DNA of 13,999 nt, taken from contig JBBRBO010000113.1 in assembly GCA_038205805.1 (NCBI GenBank), positions 1-13,999 on the forward strand, written 5' to 3'. The position numbers and the translations under genes are program-made. The notes below the pieces were generated by a model, which was given only the letters and a program-made list of their open reading frames with translations, was not told where the DNA came from and made no database searches. Of the stretch, positions 7,623 through 13,878 are shown piece after piece. The DNA comes from JBBSBY01 sp038205805 (GTDB lineage Bacteria; Desulfobacterota; Desulfomonilia; Desulfomonilales; Desulfomonilaceae). Within the stretch, counting starts at the first letter, position 1, and the number at the start of each line of letters is the position of its first letter.

Positions 7623-7760
7623 TCATAGCCGATCGCTCCGGGATGAGCCGACCCATTGGTGAACATGAACGGAAGGGAAAAAAGAAAACCCGTGTCGCCG
7701 GGTTCGGTTTACCGATCTTGAAACGGCTCTGCGCCCGGTGAAGACCGGAGGGAGACTCAT
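7623..7760 (-). CDS. candidate leader peptide upstream of EF-G
   Basis: A 45-codon frame with a strong GGAGG (7765-7769) four bases before its ATG. The product is basic and Ser/Arg-rich, beginning MSLPPVFTGRR and ending SSRSDRL, and I do not recognise it. Its TGA overlaps (ATGA) an in-frame alternative EF-G start at 7626, an arrangement typical of translational coupling. The terminator-like hairpin at 7675-7705 lies inside it, so its translation could affect readthrough. It may equally be chance, since only the ribosome-binding site and overlap support it. Confidence 0.3.
   Translation of the reverse strand: MSLPPVFTGRRAVSRSVNRTRRHGFSFFPSVHVHQWVGSSRSDRL
7675..7705 (-). terminator. terminator-like hairpin in the EF-G leader (possible attenuator)
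   Basis: On the minus strand, GAACCCG-GCGACA-CGGGTT is followed immediately by TTCTTTTTT. The hairpin has a 6-7 bp GC-rich stem, a 6-nt loop and a U-rich tail. It lies about 115 nt after the predicted transcription start and about 140 nt before the EF-G GTG, a position suited to attenuation. Confidence 0.5.
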
Positions 7761-7826
7761 TTTGCCTCCGAACCATCCCTAACGTGTTCAAATGACCGGC
7801 CCGATGTCGGTAAATGGTTACGCGTC

Positions 7827-7855
7827 ACTATACATAATGCAAAGGCGTTTGGCAA
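7827..7855 (-). promoter_or_regulatory. sigma-70-type promoter of EF-G
   Basis: On the minus strand, TTGCCA (7850-7855) and TATAGT (7827-7832) with a 17-bp spacer. Transcription would start near 7820, leaving a leader of about 280 nt. Its -35 lies only 21 bp from the -35 of the divergent promoter. Confidence 0.7.
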
Positions 7856-7876
7856 TAAGGCGCAGCCACTCTCAGT

Positions 7877-7905
7877 TTGCCTTTAAGGGGTAATTCCGGT
7901 ATACT
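7877..7905 (+). promoter_or_regulatory. sigma-70-type promoter of the small membrane protein
   Basis: TTGCCT (7877-7882) and TATACT (7900-7905) with a 17-bp spacer. The predicted start near 7912 leaves a leader of about 30 nt before the ATG at 7942. It is back-to-back with the EF-G promoter. Confidence 0.7.
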
Positions 7906-7941
7906 TCAACGGTTACGGAACACATCCCACCGGAGCGCCGC

Positions 7942-8238
7942 ATGCAAGCCCTTGCGAATTTCTTTGACGCAATCAACAGACGCCTTGGGGTCACCGGTCC
8001 CAATGATTTGATGGTTCACCCCGTTTTCATCGGCTTCTGTATACTTCTTCTGCTGTACTCGTTATACGCCGGCCTCAAAGTGATGGCCATAATCCTGACC
8101 GGGATACTCGGCACGGGCGTTATTATCCATTACCTTTATCCTGCTAACCCCAGCGACCTCGGCGAGCTGTTCAAATTCGTAGGCGCCATGGGAGGACTCG
8201 CTCTTGTCCTGGTGTACTTCGGCTTTATCCGAGAGTGA
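7942..8238 (+). CDS. small integral membrane protein, function unknown
   Basis: A 98-residue protein with three predicted membrane helices (about residues 27-44, 46-65 and 77-95), a short amphipathic N-terminus (MQALANFFDAINRRLGV) and a charged C-terminal tip (RE). GGAG lies eight bases before the ATG, and a good promoter lies about 40 bases upstream. It is divergent from EF-G and 156 bases ahead of the NYN nuclease gene. No promoter or terminator is obvious between those two, so they may be cotranscribed. I do not recognise the family. Confidence 0.7.
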   Translation: MQALANFFDAINRRLGVTGPNDLMVHPVFIGFCILLLLYSLYAGLKVMAIILTGILGTGVIIHYLYPANPSDLGELFKFVGAMGGLALVLVYFGFIRE

Positions 8239-8394
8239 GCGCCCGCTACCGGGTGACGGGTTCTCATGGAACATTTGGGGCGGCGCGTGCCTCCTAGTGG
8301 ATGAGGACCATATTGCCGTTCACCGGGAACAGCGTAATCTCCAGAGCGGTGGACCATTCACAAGCTTTTTCCCGGTTGGAACGGCGTAAAAACT

Positions 8395-8844
8395 ATGCCG
8401 TACATCATAGACGGAAATAACGTCATGGCGACCCTGAGCAGAGACGTCATCATCGCCAGGAGACGCCTCATAGCCGCATTAACACGGTTTATCGCCGTGA
8501 ACAGGGTAAGTGTCACCGTGGTGTTCGACGGCGTGCCCGATGACGAATTCCCCGAAGATCGCAGGACCAAGAGCGTCCACATTCTCTACGCCAGACCGGG
8601 TTCCGACGCCGACACCAGGATCAAAGAGCTTGTCCGAAGGGCTTCCTACAAGCGTGACATCGTAGTCGTCACGTCGGACAAAGAGCTGGGGTCCTTTGCG
8701 AGCCACCTCGGCTCACGTATTCTTACCTCACACGTGTTCAGAGACATGCTCGATGAATGCGAGTCCGTCCAAATGTCCCGCGAGAAGGCGGGTTACACTC
8801 CCGTGGACGTAAAAGAGTGGATGGACTACTTTAATCTCTCCTGA
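8395..8844 (+). CDS. NYN-domain (YacP-like) putative ribonuclease
   Basis: A 149-residue protein of the NYN/YacP-like PIN-fold family; the characterised Bacillus relative (Rae1) cleaves mRNA on the ribosome. Fold motifs in order are IIDGNNVM (residues 4-11, first acidic metal ligand), VTVVFDGVPDDEF (39-51), GSDADTRIKELVRR (second acidic cluster) and DIVVVTSDKELGSFASHLGSRIL (third acidic cluster, TSD). The length fits a stand-alone NYN protein. The start is right because DGNN normally lies within a few residues of the N-terminus, although the Shine-Dalgarno sequence is poor. Cytoplasmic. The substrate cannot be deduced. It probably follows the small membrane protein in a transcript. Confidence 0.8.
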   Translation: MPYIIDGNNVMATLSRDVIIARRRLIAALTRFIAVNRVSVTVVFDGVPDDEFPEDRRTKSVHILYARPGSDADTRIKELVRRASYKRDIVVVTSDKELGSFASHLGSRILTSHVFRDMLDECESVQMSREKAGYTPVDVKEWMDYFNLS

Positions 8845-8898
8845 AGCGCCAATTCGGCGTCAGCCTCGGATCGGCGATACGGAAGCCGCATCAGAAGA

Positions 8899-9270
8899 TT
8901 GACACGGATCAATACAGATAAAGAATAATACCTACAGGTTACGTATATGAATGCAGATAAGAGTAATATCCACAGATTACACAGATTAACGCAGATTTAA
9001 GAACTAAGTGAAAGAGAAAGAAATGGCCTCTAGGAGCCTTATCTACCGAATGAGCTTTCTGCGACATCTGCGGATGAATTTCTTCTCTCCCAGCTACTGA
9101 TTGACACGGATCAATACACATAAGAGTAATATCCACAGATTACGCAGATTAACGCAGCTTTAAGAACTAAGAGCAAGAAATTGGCTCTATACGCCTTATC
9201 TACCCAATGAGCTTTCTTTATCTGCGGCCCGCGGCGACATCTGCGGATGAATTTCTTCTCTTCCATCTAC
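8899..9270. repeat. imperfect tandem duplication built from CAGATTA-type repeats
   Basis: Two adjacent units, 8899-9100 and 9101-9270, both starting TTGACACGGATCAATACA. Both contain ATATCCACAGATTAC, CAGATTAACGCAG and TTTAAGAACTAAG, and both end in GCGACATCTGCGGATGAATT plus TCTTCTCT. Unit 1 has an extra inner duplication of about 40 bp (the CAGATAA ... AATA ... CACAG segment), and unit 2 has a short GC-rich insertion (CTGCGGCCCGCGG). Similar CAGATTA/ATCTGCG repeats occur between genes in many bacteria. Short reading frames through it look spurious, and I see no gene in 8845-9314. Confidence 0.8.
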
Positions 9271-9314
9271 AGAAACACAGATCACGCCGATGGCCGCCGT
9301 GTATTCTTCGCTGC

Positions 9315-9620
9315 CTACCGGAAGCCTCTTCTGTAGGGTGGAAACACGGGAGTTATGGTCATTGTGCCCATGTCCATGGATGTGGCTCCGTTTGTAACGG
9401 AAACGCCGTCCCATTCGGAATAGTAGGACGTTCCGGGGTTAGCGATGGGTGGCTGATAGTAGCCGTATCCACCCACTCCGGGATTGATTCGGGTGGTCAC
9501 CGAGGTGGAAGATGAACCCCACGGCCCGCGTTCGCTGTAGCTGAAACGGGATTGAGCGTAGCCCACCGTGGTAAACAGTAGCGCCATGAGCGCCGCAATG
9601 AGGATTGTCTTCTTGTTCAT
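9315..9620 (-). CDS. small secreted protein, Gly/Ser/Tyr-rich
   Basis: A 101-residue protein with a clear Sec signal peptide: MNKKT, a hydrophobic core at residues 6-19, and a probable cleavage after YA at residue 22. The mature part of about 79 residues is rich in Ser, Gly, Tyr, Thr and Pro and low in charge (for example GGYGYYQPP and TSYYSEWDG), with no cysteine, suggesting an extended cell-surface or periplasmic protein. AAGGAG lies eight bases before the ATG, and a possible promoter lies about 170 bases upstream. I do not recognise the family. Confidence 0.65.
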   Translation of the reverse strand: MNKKTILIAALMALLFTTVGYAQSRFSYSERGPWGSSSTSVTTRINPGVGGYGYYQPPIANPGTSYYSEWDGVSVTNGATSMDMGTMTITPVFPPYRRGFR

Positions 9621-9788
9621 GTGGGTCTCCTTTCCGGGGGAAGCGGCGTCGCCGAGTTAAAGGGTTGTCGGGCAGTATCCGTGCGTCCCCCTGACAAGGG
9701 AGATACAGGGGGTTTAATTCTAAAGCGTTTCAAATGATTTGATACTTTCATACTTCGTTGTCACGAATGTCATGGTCGTTCTTGTCAT

Positions 9789-9817
9789 AGTATAACTGTT
9801 TTTGTCGGCGAGGCTAA
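9789..9817 (-). promoter_or_regulatory. possible promoter of the small secreted protein
   Basis: On the minus strand, TTAGCC (9812-9817) and TATACT (9789-9794) are 17 bp apart. The -10 is good and the -35 is poor. A hairpin CCCCCTG / CAGGGGG (about 9686-9711) would lie in the leader. I see no gene in 9621-9948. Confidence 0.35.
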
Positions 9818-9844
9818 TGCTCTCCCATTATATCGTGTGTCTCC

Positions 9845-9884
9845 TTTACCTGATTCCATGATAGTATTCCGTCCGCACATTCGG
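9845..9884 (+). repeat. 40-bp direct repeat, copy 1 (before methyltransferase)
   Basis: Matches 11459-11498 at 37 of 40 positions; both read TTTACCTGATT.CATG.TAGTAT at the start and CCGTCCGCACATTCGG at the end. The similarity resumes at 9913 (CGGTGAACTCTCGAATCC) after a stretch of about 29 bases absent from copy 2. Confidence 0.85.
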
Positions 9885-9948
9885 CGATCTCGAACGAAAA
9901 CCGCCGCCGGCTCGGTGAACTCTCGAATCCCAGGAACGGATATACTTC

Positions 9949-11199
9949 ATGGATGTGGCGACATATCTTAAAAACTTCACGTTTGATGATGTGAGCAATC
10001 TTTCGCTTTTCGCTCCATCGGATAAACACACTACTACGGAAATCGTCCAAGTCGGGGATGTCCAAGTCCCTCGATACGTGAACGAGTTTTGGACATCCAA
10101 GCAGAGGCAAGCTTCTTCCATCCATGAGGTGTCATACCGGGCTTGTTTTAAGCCGCAGCTCCCCAGGTTTTTTATCGAATTGTTCACCCAAGCGTCTGAC
10201 GTCGTGTACGATCCGTTCAGCGGTCGCGGAACCTCCGTGATCGAAGCCGGTCTCTTGGGACGGCGAGTAGTGAGCAACGATGCAAACCCATTGAGCCGCA
10301 TACTGACACGGTCTCGCTTTTTCCCACCGGCGCCGGATGCTGTTTCCAAGCGACTAACGCACATCCCCATAGATGATTCTTTGACGGCCGACATGGATCT
10401 CTCCATGTTTTTTCACCCAAAGACTTTTGTCGAGATACTTTCCATGAGGAGGTATCTCGCCGAGAAATCAGCCGCCGGCGCCGACGACCACATTGATCGC
10501 TGGATCGCAATGGTGGCCACCAATCGACTTACCGGGCATTCACCGGGCTTTTTTTCGGTATACACTCTGCCCCCCAACCAAGCGTGTTCCGCGGCAAGCC
10601 AGAAGAAAATCAATGAGCGCCGCCGCCAACAACCCGAATACCGGAACACCAAGGAAATAATCGCGCGAAAAACAAAAAGCCTTCTACGGAATCTCTCTCA
10701 AGAGCAAAAGCGTAACCTAGAAAACGCAGGCGCCCAAGGGGTTTTTCTGAATTCCGACGCCGGTCATACACCGGAGATCCCGTCAGACGGAGTTCACCTG
10801 ACGGTAACCTCGCCGCCGTTTCTCAACATCGTTCAGTATGCCGCGGACAATTGGCTACGATGCTGGTTCAACAACCTTGACGCGGATACGATTTCGCAGC
10901 GGATCACCATGGCCACGTCCGTCGAGGAGTGGAACTCTCGCATGGCCCTGGTTTTCCTGGAGCTTTATCGTATAGCCGCGCCCAAAGGCTGGGTCGCCTT
11001 CGAGGTCGGTGAAGTGAGAAACCGGACGATCAACCTGGATGAACATGTTGTCCCTCTCGGATACCGAGCGGGGTTTGAATGTCACGGTATTATAGTAAAT
11101 TTTCAAGCATTTACCAAAACCGCCAATATTTGGGGAGTCCGCAATATGAGCCACGGCACGAATACGAACCGAATCGTTTTGTTCCGCAAAGCCGGTTGA
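9949..11199 (+). CDS. DNA methyltransferase (N4-cytosine/N6-adenine type)
   Basis: A 416-residue SAM-dependent DNA methyltransferase. Motif I is DPFSGRGT (residues 88-95), followed by VVSNDANPLS (108-117) at the motif II position. Catalytic motif IV is TSPPFLN (287-293), and a late strand reads WVAFEVGEV (348-356). Upstream of motif I, SYRACFKPQLPRFFI (62-76) matches the HPYPAKF-like segment of this family. Motif I lies before motif IV with about 190 residues between, presumably the target-recognition region. No restriction endonuclease gene lies beside it, so it may be an orphan or regulatory methylase. The start lacks a close Shine-Dalgarno sequence (AGGAA about 13 bases upstream). The stop TGA is also the first three bases of repeat F. 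Direct repeats flank the gene. Confidence 0.85.
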   Translation: MDVATYLKNFTFDDVSNLSLFAPSDKHTTTEIVQVGDVQVPRYVNEFWTSKQRQASSIHEVSYRACFKPQLPRFFIELFTQASDVVYDPFSGRGTSVIEAGLLGRRVVSNDANPLSRILTRSRFFPPAPDAVSKRLTHIPIDDSLTADMDLSMFFHPKTFVEILSMRRYLAEKSAAGADDHIDRWIAMVATNRLTGHSPGFFSVYTLPPNQACSAASQKKINERRRQQPEYRNTKEIIARKTKSLLRNLSQEQKRNLENAGAQGVFLNSDAGHTPEIPSDGVHLTVTSPPFLNIVQYAADNWLRCWFNNLDADTISQRITMATSVEEWNSRMALVFLELYRIAAPKGWVAFEVGEVRNRTINLDEHVVPLGYRAGFECHGIIVNFQAFTKTANIWGVRNMSHGTNTNRIVLFRKAG

Positions 11200-11393
11200 T
11201 ACCAACGGGCAATCAAATAAGTAATATCGAAGAGAACCTTCTTGAAAGAAGGATTCTCCTCGAGCCCCTCTCCAAGAACTTCCAAAATTGCCGAAAGGAG
11301 CGATTATCACTCATTACTTAGAAAGACGTTGGAAAACCTGCTTTGCAACAAAAGCTCCGCCTATCTTCCTTGTCTATAAGCGCATCGGTATCA
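11197..11393 (+). repeat. 227-bp repeat family, copy F (197 bp)
   Basis: Starts TGATACCAACGGGCAATC, whose TGA is the methyltransferase stop codon, and ends AGCGCATCGGTATCA. The first hairpin (TCGAAGAGAACCTTCTT / AAGAAGGATTCTCCTCGA) keeps pairing through an A-T pair where other copies have G-C. The second hairpin is reduced to a remnant (TTGCCGAAAGGAGCG). The right part resembles copy E. Confidence 0.85.
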
Positions 11394-11674
11394 GACGCCG
11401 CCCGTAAGCCCACCAAACTGAGCGTGAATCAGTCCAACTCCGCCGTGTCGTTTACCTTTTTACCTGATTTCATGGTAGTATCCCGTCCGCACATTCGGTG
11501 AACGCTCGTATCCGAGAAGTCGCTCGTCTGTTGCGCAGACCAGCCGTCGGCCTCGGCAATCATTTCTCAAGCGGTACCGCTTCGCGTGAGACTCACCGTG
11601 CAGGGTGAGGCGCAAGCATCCCGTGTGCACGGCGCAATCCACATAAGGAGCGTATTGAGGCTTTAGGAACCCAC
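11394..11674. other. intergenic DNA before the ScmC-like gene, no gene seen
   Basis: Apart from the 40-bp direct repeat, I see no gene here. I looked for a small precursor peptide or other SynChlorMet-cassette gene and found no frame with a ribosome-binding site and plausible length. Confidence 0.5.
11459..11498 (+). repeat. 40-bp direct repeat, copy 2 (after methyltransferase)
   Basis: Same orientation as 9845-9884, three mismatches in 40. The match extends as CGGTGAACGCTCGTATCC without the insertion of about 29 bases seen in copy 1. Confidence 0.85.
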
Positions 11675-12745
11675 ATGAAGCGTGAAAAACCCCACACCAT
11701 CGACCTCGACATGGGAACAGCCCAAGGCTGCGGCACGGGAGCTTCCACCCGAGCCGGCGCAGCTTGGGTTCCAAAGTGGTCTGAGGCAAGCTCCGTGAGA
11801 TACTCTTGTCGCTTGACTCGGGCCGTGAGCTGGTCGTTCGAGGCCAAAGCCGGCACGGAAGCCTGGGTAGAGCGATTCGCACGCCTGCTGAAGCTTGATC
11901 GCGCTGAGGCCGTGTGCGCTCGCCGCGTCTATTTTACGCTCTTGCCGCCCTTTGACTGGCTTGGGAACGCCAAGAGCCCCGAAGCCTTGGAACTCATGTG
12001 CGACCCGGCCGGCCGCTTCTCAGTGCGGTTCACGAGCATTCGTATTTACGCCAATACGGACATGGCGATCTGTCATCTGCGGCGTATCCACAATGATTAC
12101 CGTGACTTCATTGCCATGTGGGGCTGTTTGCGCTTCTTGTGCTTCAGCTTCGCAAATACGGGAGCGCTCTCGCTTCACGGCGCCCTTATTCGCAACGGCG
12201 GCTCGGCCGTGGCGGTGCTCGGCGGCTCAGGCACGGAAAACTCCGGTATTTGCCGCAGGGTGCGCCCACCCTGGCGACCCCTCTCGGACGACGGCCTCTT
12301 CGTCGCGCCGACCAACGACGGCTACTCCGCATTCCCACTCCCCACCTGGAGCGATCTCATTGCCCGCGGCCTCGACAAACAATGGGACATCCGAACCGGG
12401 ACGCCGCTCACTACCGTCTACTTCCTCGAACAAAACCCCTCGACCTCCGTGGCAGCCTACGGAAAAAGACAAACCGCCGCGGCCCTCACCACCTCAGCCG
12501 CCTACTACAGCTCCCTTGATTCCGGCACAGGCGCCATACGCAGCGAACACAACAAACTACTCTACAAATCCGCCTCCGCAATGGCCCGCAATATCCCCGG
12601 CTTCCACCTCAAACTCGCCCCCACCGGCCCCGTTCCTCTCAGCCAGAGGCAGGAGGAAGAGAAGAGGGTGGAGCGAAGAGGAAGAAGAGAAAGAAAGAGT
12701 GAAGAAAGAAGGGGGAAAGAGAATTTCCGGGGAGGGCCTTTTTGA
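11675..12745 (+). CDS. scmC: ScmC-like (HPr kinase-related) protein, isolated and probably degenerate
   Basis: The middle and C-terminal half match my recollection of SynChlorMet cassette protein ScmC, a relative of HPr kinase found beside radical-SAM maturases: LSLHGAL (165-171), a P-loop region VLGGSGTENSGICRR (181-195), PPWRPLSDDGL (198-208), PLPTWSDL (221-228), then VYFLEQNP. The P-loop reads GGSGTENS where an active member would have a GxxGxGKS-type loop, so the ATP-binding lysine and the preceding glycine are missing. After residue 320 the protein is a run of Glu/Arg/Lys encoded by a purine tract. It stops at TGA inside a hairpin, so the normal C-terminus appears lost. No other cassette genes are visible. 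An AGGAA about eight bases before the ATG supports the start. GC content looks higher than that of its neighbours. Possibly a pseudogene. Confidence 0.6.
   Translation: MKREKPHTIDLDMGTAQGCGTGASTRAGAAWVPKWSEASSVRYSCRLTRAVSWSFEAKAGTEAWVERFARLLKLDRAEAVCARRVYFTLLPPFDWLGNAKSPEALELMCDPAGRFSVRFTSIRIYANTDMAICHLRRIHNDYRDFIAMWGCLRFLCFSFANTGALSLHGALIRNGGSAVAVLGGSGTENSGICRRVRPPWRPLSDDGLFVAPTNDGYSAFPLPTWSDLIARGLDKQWDIRTGTPLTTVYFLEQNPSTSVAAYGKRQTAAALTTSAAYYSSLDSGTGAIRSEHNKLLYKSASAMARNIPGFHLKLAPTGPVPLSQRQEEEKRVERRGRRERKSEERRGKENFRGGPF
12651..12723 (+). repeat. purine-rich low-complexity tract
   Basis: About 70 bases almost wholly A and G (units such as GGAAGA, GAAAGA and GGAGGA), read as Glu/Arg/Lys in the ScmC-like frame. 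It probably marks where the natural 3' end of that gene was lost. Confidence 0.7.
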
Positions 12746-12763
12746 AAAAAGGCTCCTCCCCGG
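12727..12763. terminator. strong hairpin, related to the first module of the 227-bp repeats
   Basis: CCGGGGAGGGCCTTTTT faces AAAAAGGCTCCTCCCCGG (one bulge) with a minimal loop. The following CCCTCCCCCAAAAACGTTTAA parallels CCCCTCTCCAAGAACTTTCA of the 227-bp elements, but the rest of the element is absent. It lies between convergent genes and could end transcription from both sides. The ScmC-like TGA (12743-12745) falls at its tip. Confidence 0.7.
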
Positions 12764-12843
12764 ACCCTCCCCCAAAAACGTTTAAAGTATGTGGATGCAG
12801 CAACGTTTTCACAGGATCAAACTCTGTTTCCTTCTTACCCGTT

Positions 12844-13878
12844 TTAGTCGGACCCGCTTAGTAACTCACATTGAGTGGATTGAGATTCTTTAAACTTACG
12901 GGGAGCCTGTTTAAACGTAGAGATAAAGAGCCTTGGGTATTGAATCTGCGCGGCATTGAGCAAATCTTCTATTGTAACGATTTGAATGCGCGGAGCGTTG
13001 TGTTGTTTCCCTAGAGCCTCTGGTGTGTAGTAGCCGGCTGATAAGGCTTCGTCTCTCATGGGTTTAGTTGCGGGGTTAAGAGTAATGAAGACGCCGATTG
13101 TCGCCTTCTCTCGCTCCATAGCCCCCTTGAGATCTCGAATTAACCCGGCGTTCACGTTTCCGGATTTGACCTGTACAATGATCTTCTTGGCTTTGCCGCT
13201 ATTATCATCAAAGAAGTTGATAAAGCCGTCTATGCCGGAGTCGGCGCCCTTTTTCTTGTCTTGGGCCGGCCGAGCTTCGACGAGCGACAACGCCCACCAC
13301 TCGAATTGATAGCGATCATGAAGCGCCAACGCTCGTGCGCTTTGTAGGTCTTTAGGCGCGCCGACAACTTCATAAGGCGACAATTCTGGTCCGAATGTGT
13401 CTTGAAGGCGGTTTTTGATCAGAGCGATTGCGAGATGCGTTATATCAATTCCAATCCAACGGCGGTGCAGGCGCTCTGCCACGTTGATCGTAGTCCCGCA
13501 CCCACAGAAGGGGTCAAGCACCAGATCGCCTTCGTTACTGGAAGCTTTTATAATGCGTTCGAGCAGTGCCTCCGGTTTTTGGGTGGGATAACCGAGGCGT
13601 TCCCTTGCTTGGGAATTAATCGGCGGGATATCTGTCCAAACATCTTGTAAAGGGACACCGGCCATTTCATCAAGGAACCTAATGTATTCTGCTACTCCGT
13701 TTTTGGTGTAAGATATTCTCCCTTCATTATGTAATCTTTGCATTGTTTCCGGAGGACAACGCCAAACCTTTACGACTCCATTCCAATTATAACTGTACCC
13801 TCCACCACTTAAACCCATAGCTGTAAGGTTATCCGTTCTATAGATTCGGCCTTCCGGGGGGGTGCAGCGCGTTCCCAT
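12844..13878 (-). CDS. truncated DNA methyltransferase fused to Mrr-like endonuclease domain
   Basis: A 344-residue two-domain protein. Residues 1-160 are the C-terminal half of a beta-class N6A/N4C methylase: GRIYRTDNLTAMG, VPLQDVWTDIPPI (75-87), the signature RLGYPTQKPEALLERI (94-109), motif I LDPFCGCGTT (121-130) and WIGIDITHLAI (141-151). Residues 185-310 form a PD-(D/E)xK nuclease of the Mrr type: FEWWALSLV (E193), GADSGIDGF (D217), VQVKSG (Q236, K238). In this class catalytic motif IV (DPPF/Y) precedes motif I, and it is absent. The ATG at 13878 has no Shine-Dalgarno sequence, and an in-frame stop lies just upstream. The methylase half is therefore probably inactive as encoded unless the missing part is supplied by the upstream frame. 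The nuclease residues look intact. Confidence 0.75.
   Translation of the reverse strand: MGTRCTPPEGRIYRTDNLTAMGLSGGGYSYNWNGVVKVWRCPPETMQRLHNEGRISYTKNGVAEYIRFLDEMAGVPLQDVWTDIPPINSQARERLGYPTQKPEALLERIIKASSNEGDLVLDPFCGCGTTINVAERLHRRWIGIDITHLAIALIKNRLQDTFGPELSPYEVVGAPKDLQSARALALHDRYQFEWWALSLVEARPAQDKKKGADSGIDGFINFFDDNSGKAKKIIVQVKSGNVNAGLIRDLKGAMEREKATIGVFITLNPATKPMRDEALSAGYYTPEALGKQHNAPRIQIVTIEDLLNAAQIQYPRLFISTFKQAPRKFKESQSTQCELLSGSD

Noticed and set aside
8939..9136. Short minus-strand frame reading ICVICG through the CAGATTA repeats
   Set aside because: Typical spurious product of this repeat type; no start signal.
8899..9270. Possible CRISPR array
   Set aside because: Only two long imperfect units; no short regular repeats with unique spacers and no cas genes.
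11895..12785. 296-codon frame in another phase over the ScmC-like gene
   Set aside because: Product is Arg/Ser/Pro-rich without motifs, whereas the 11675 frame carries recognisable family motifs.
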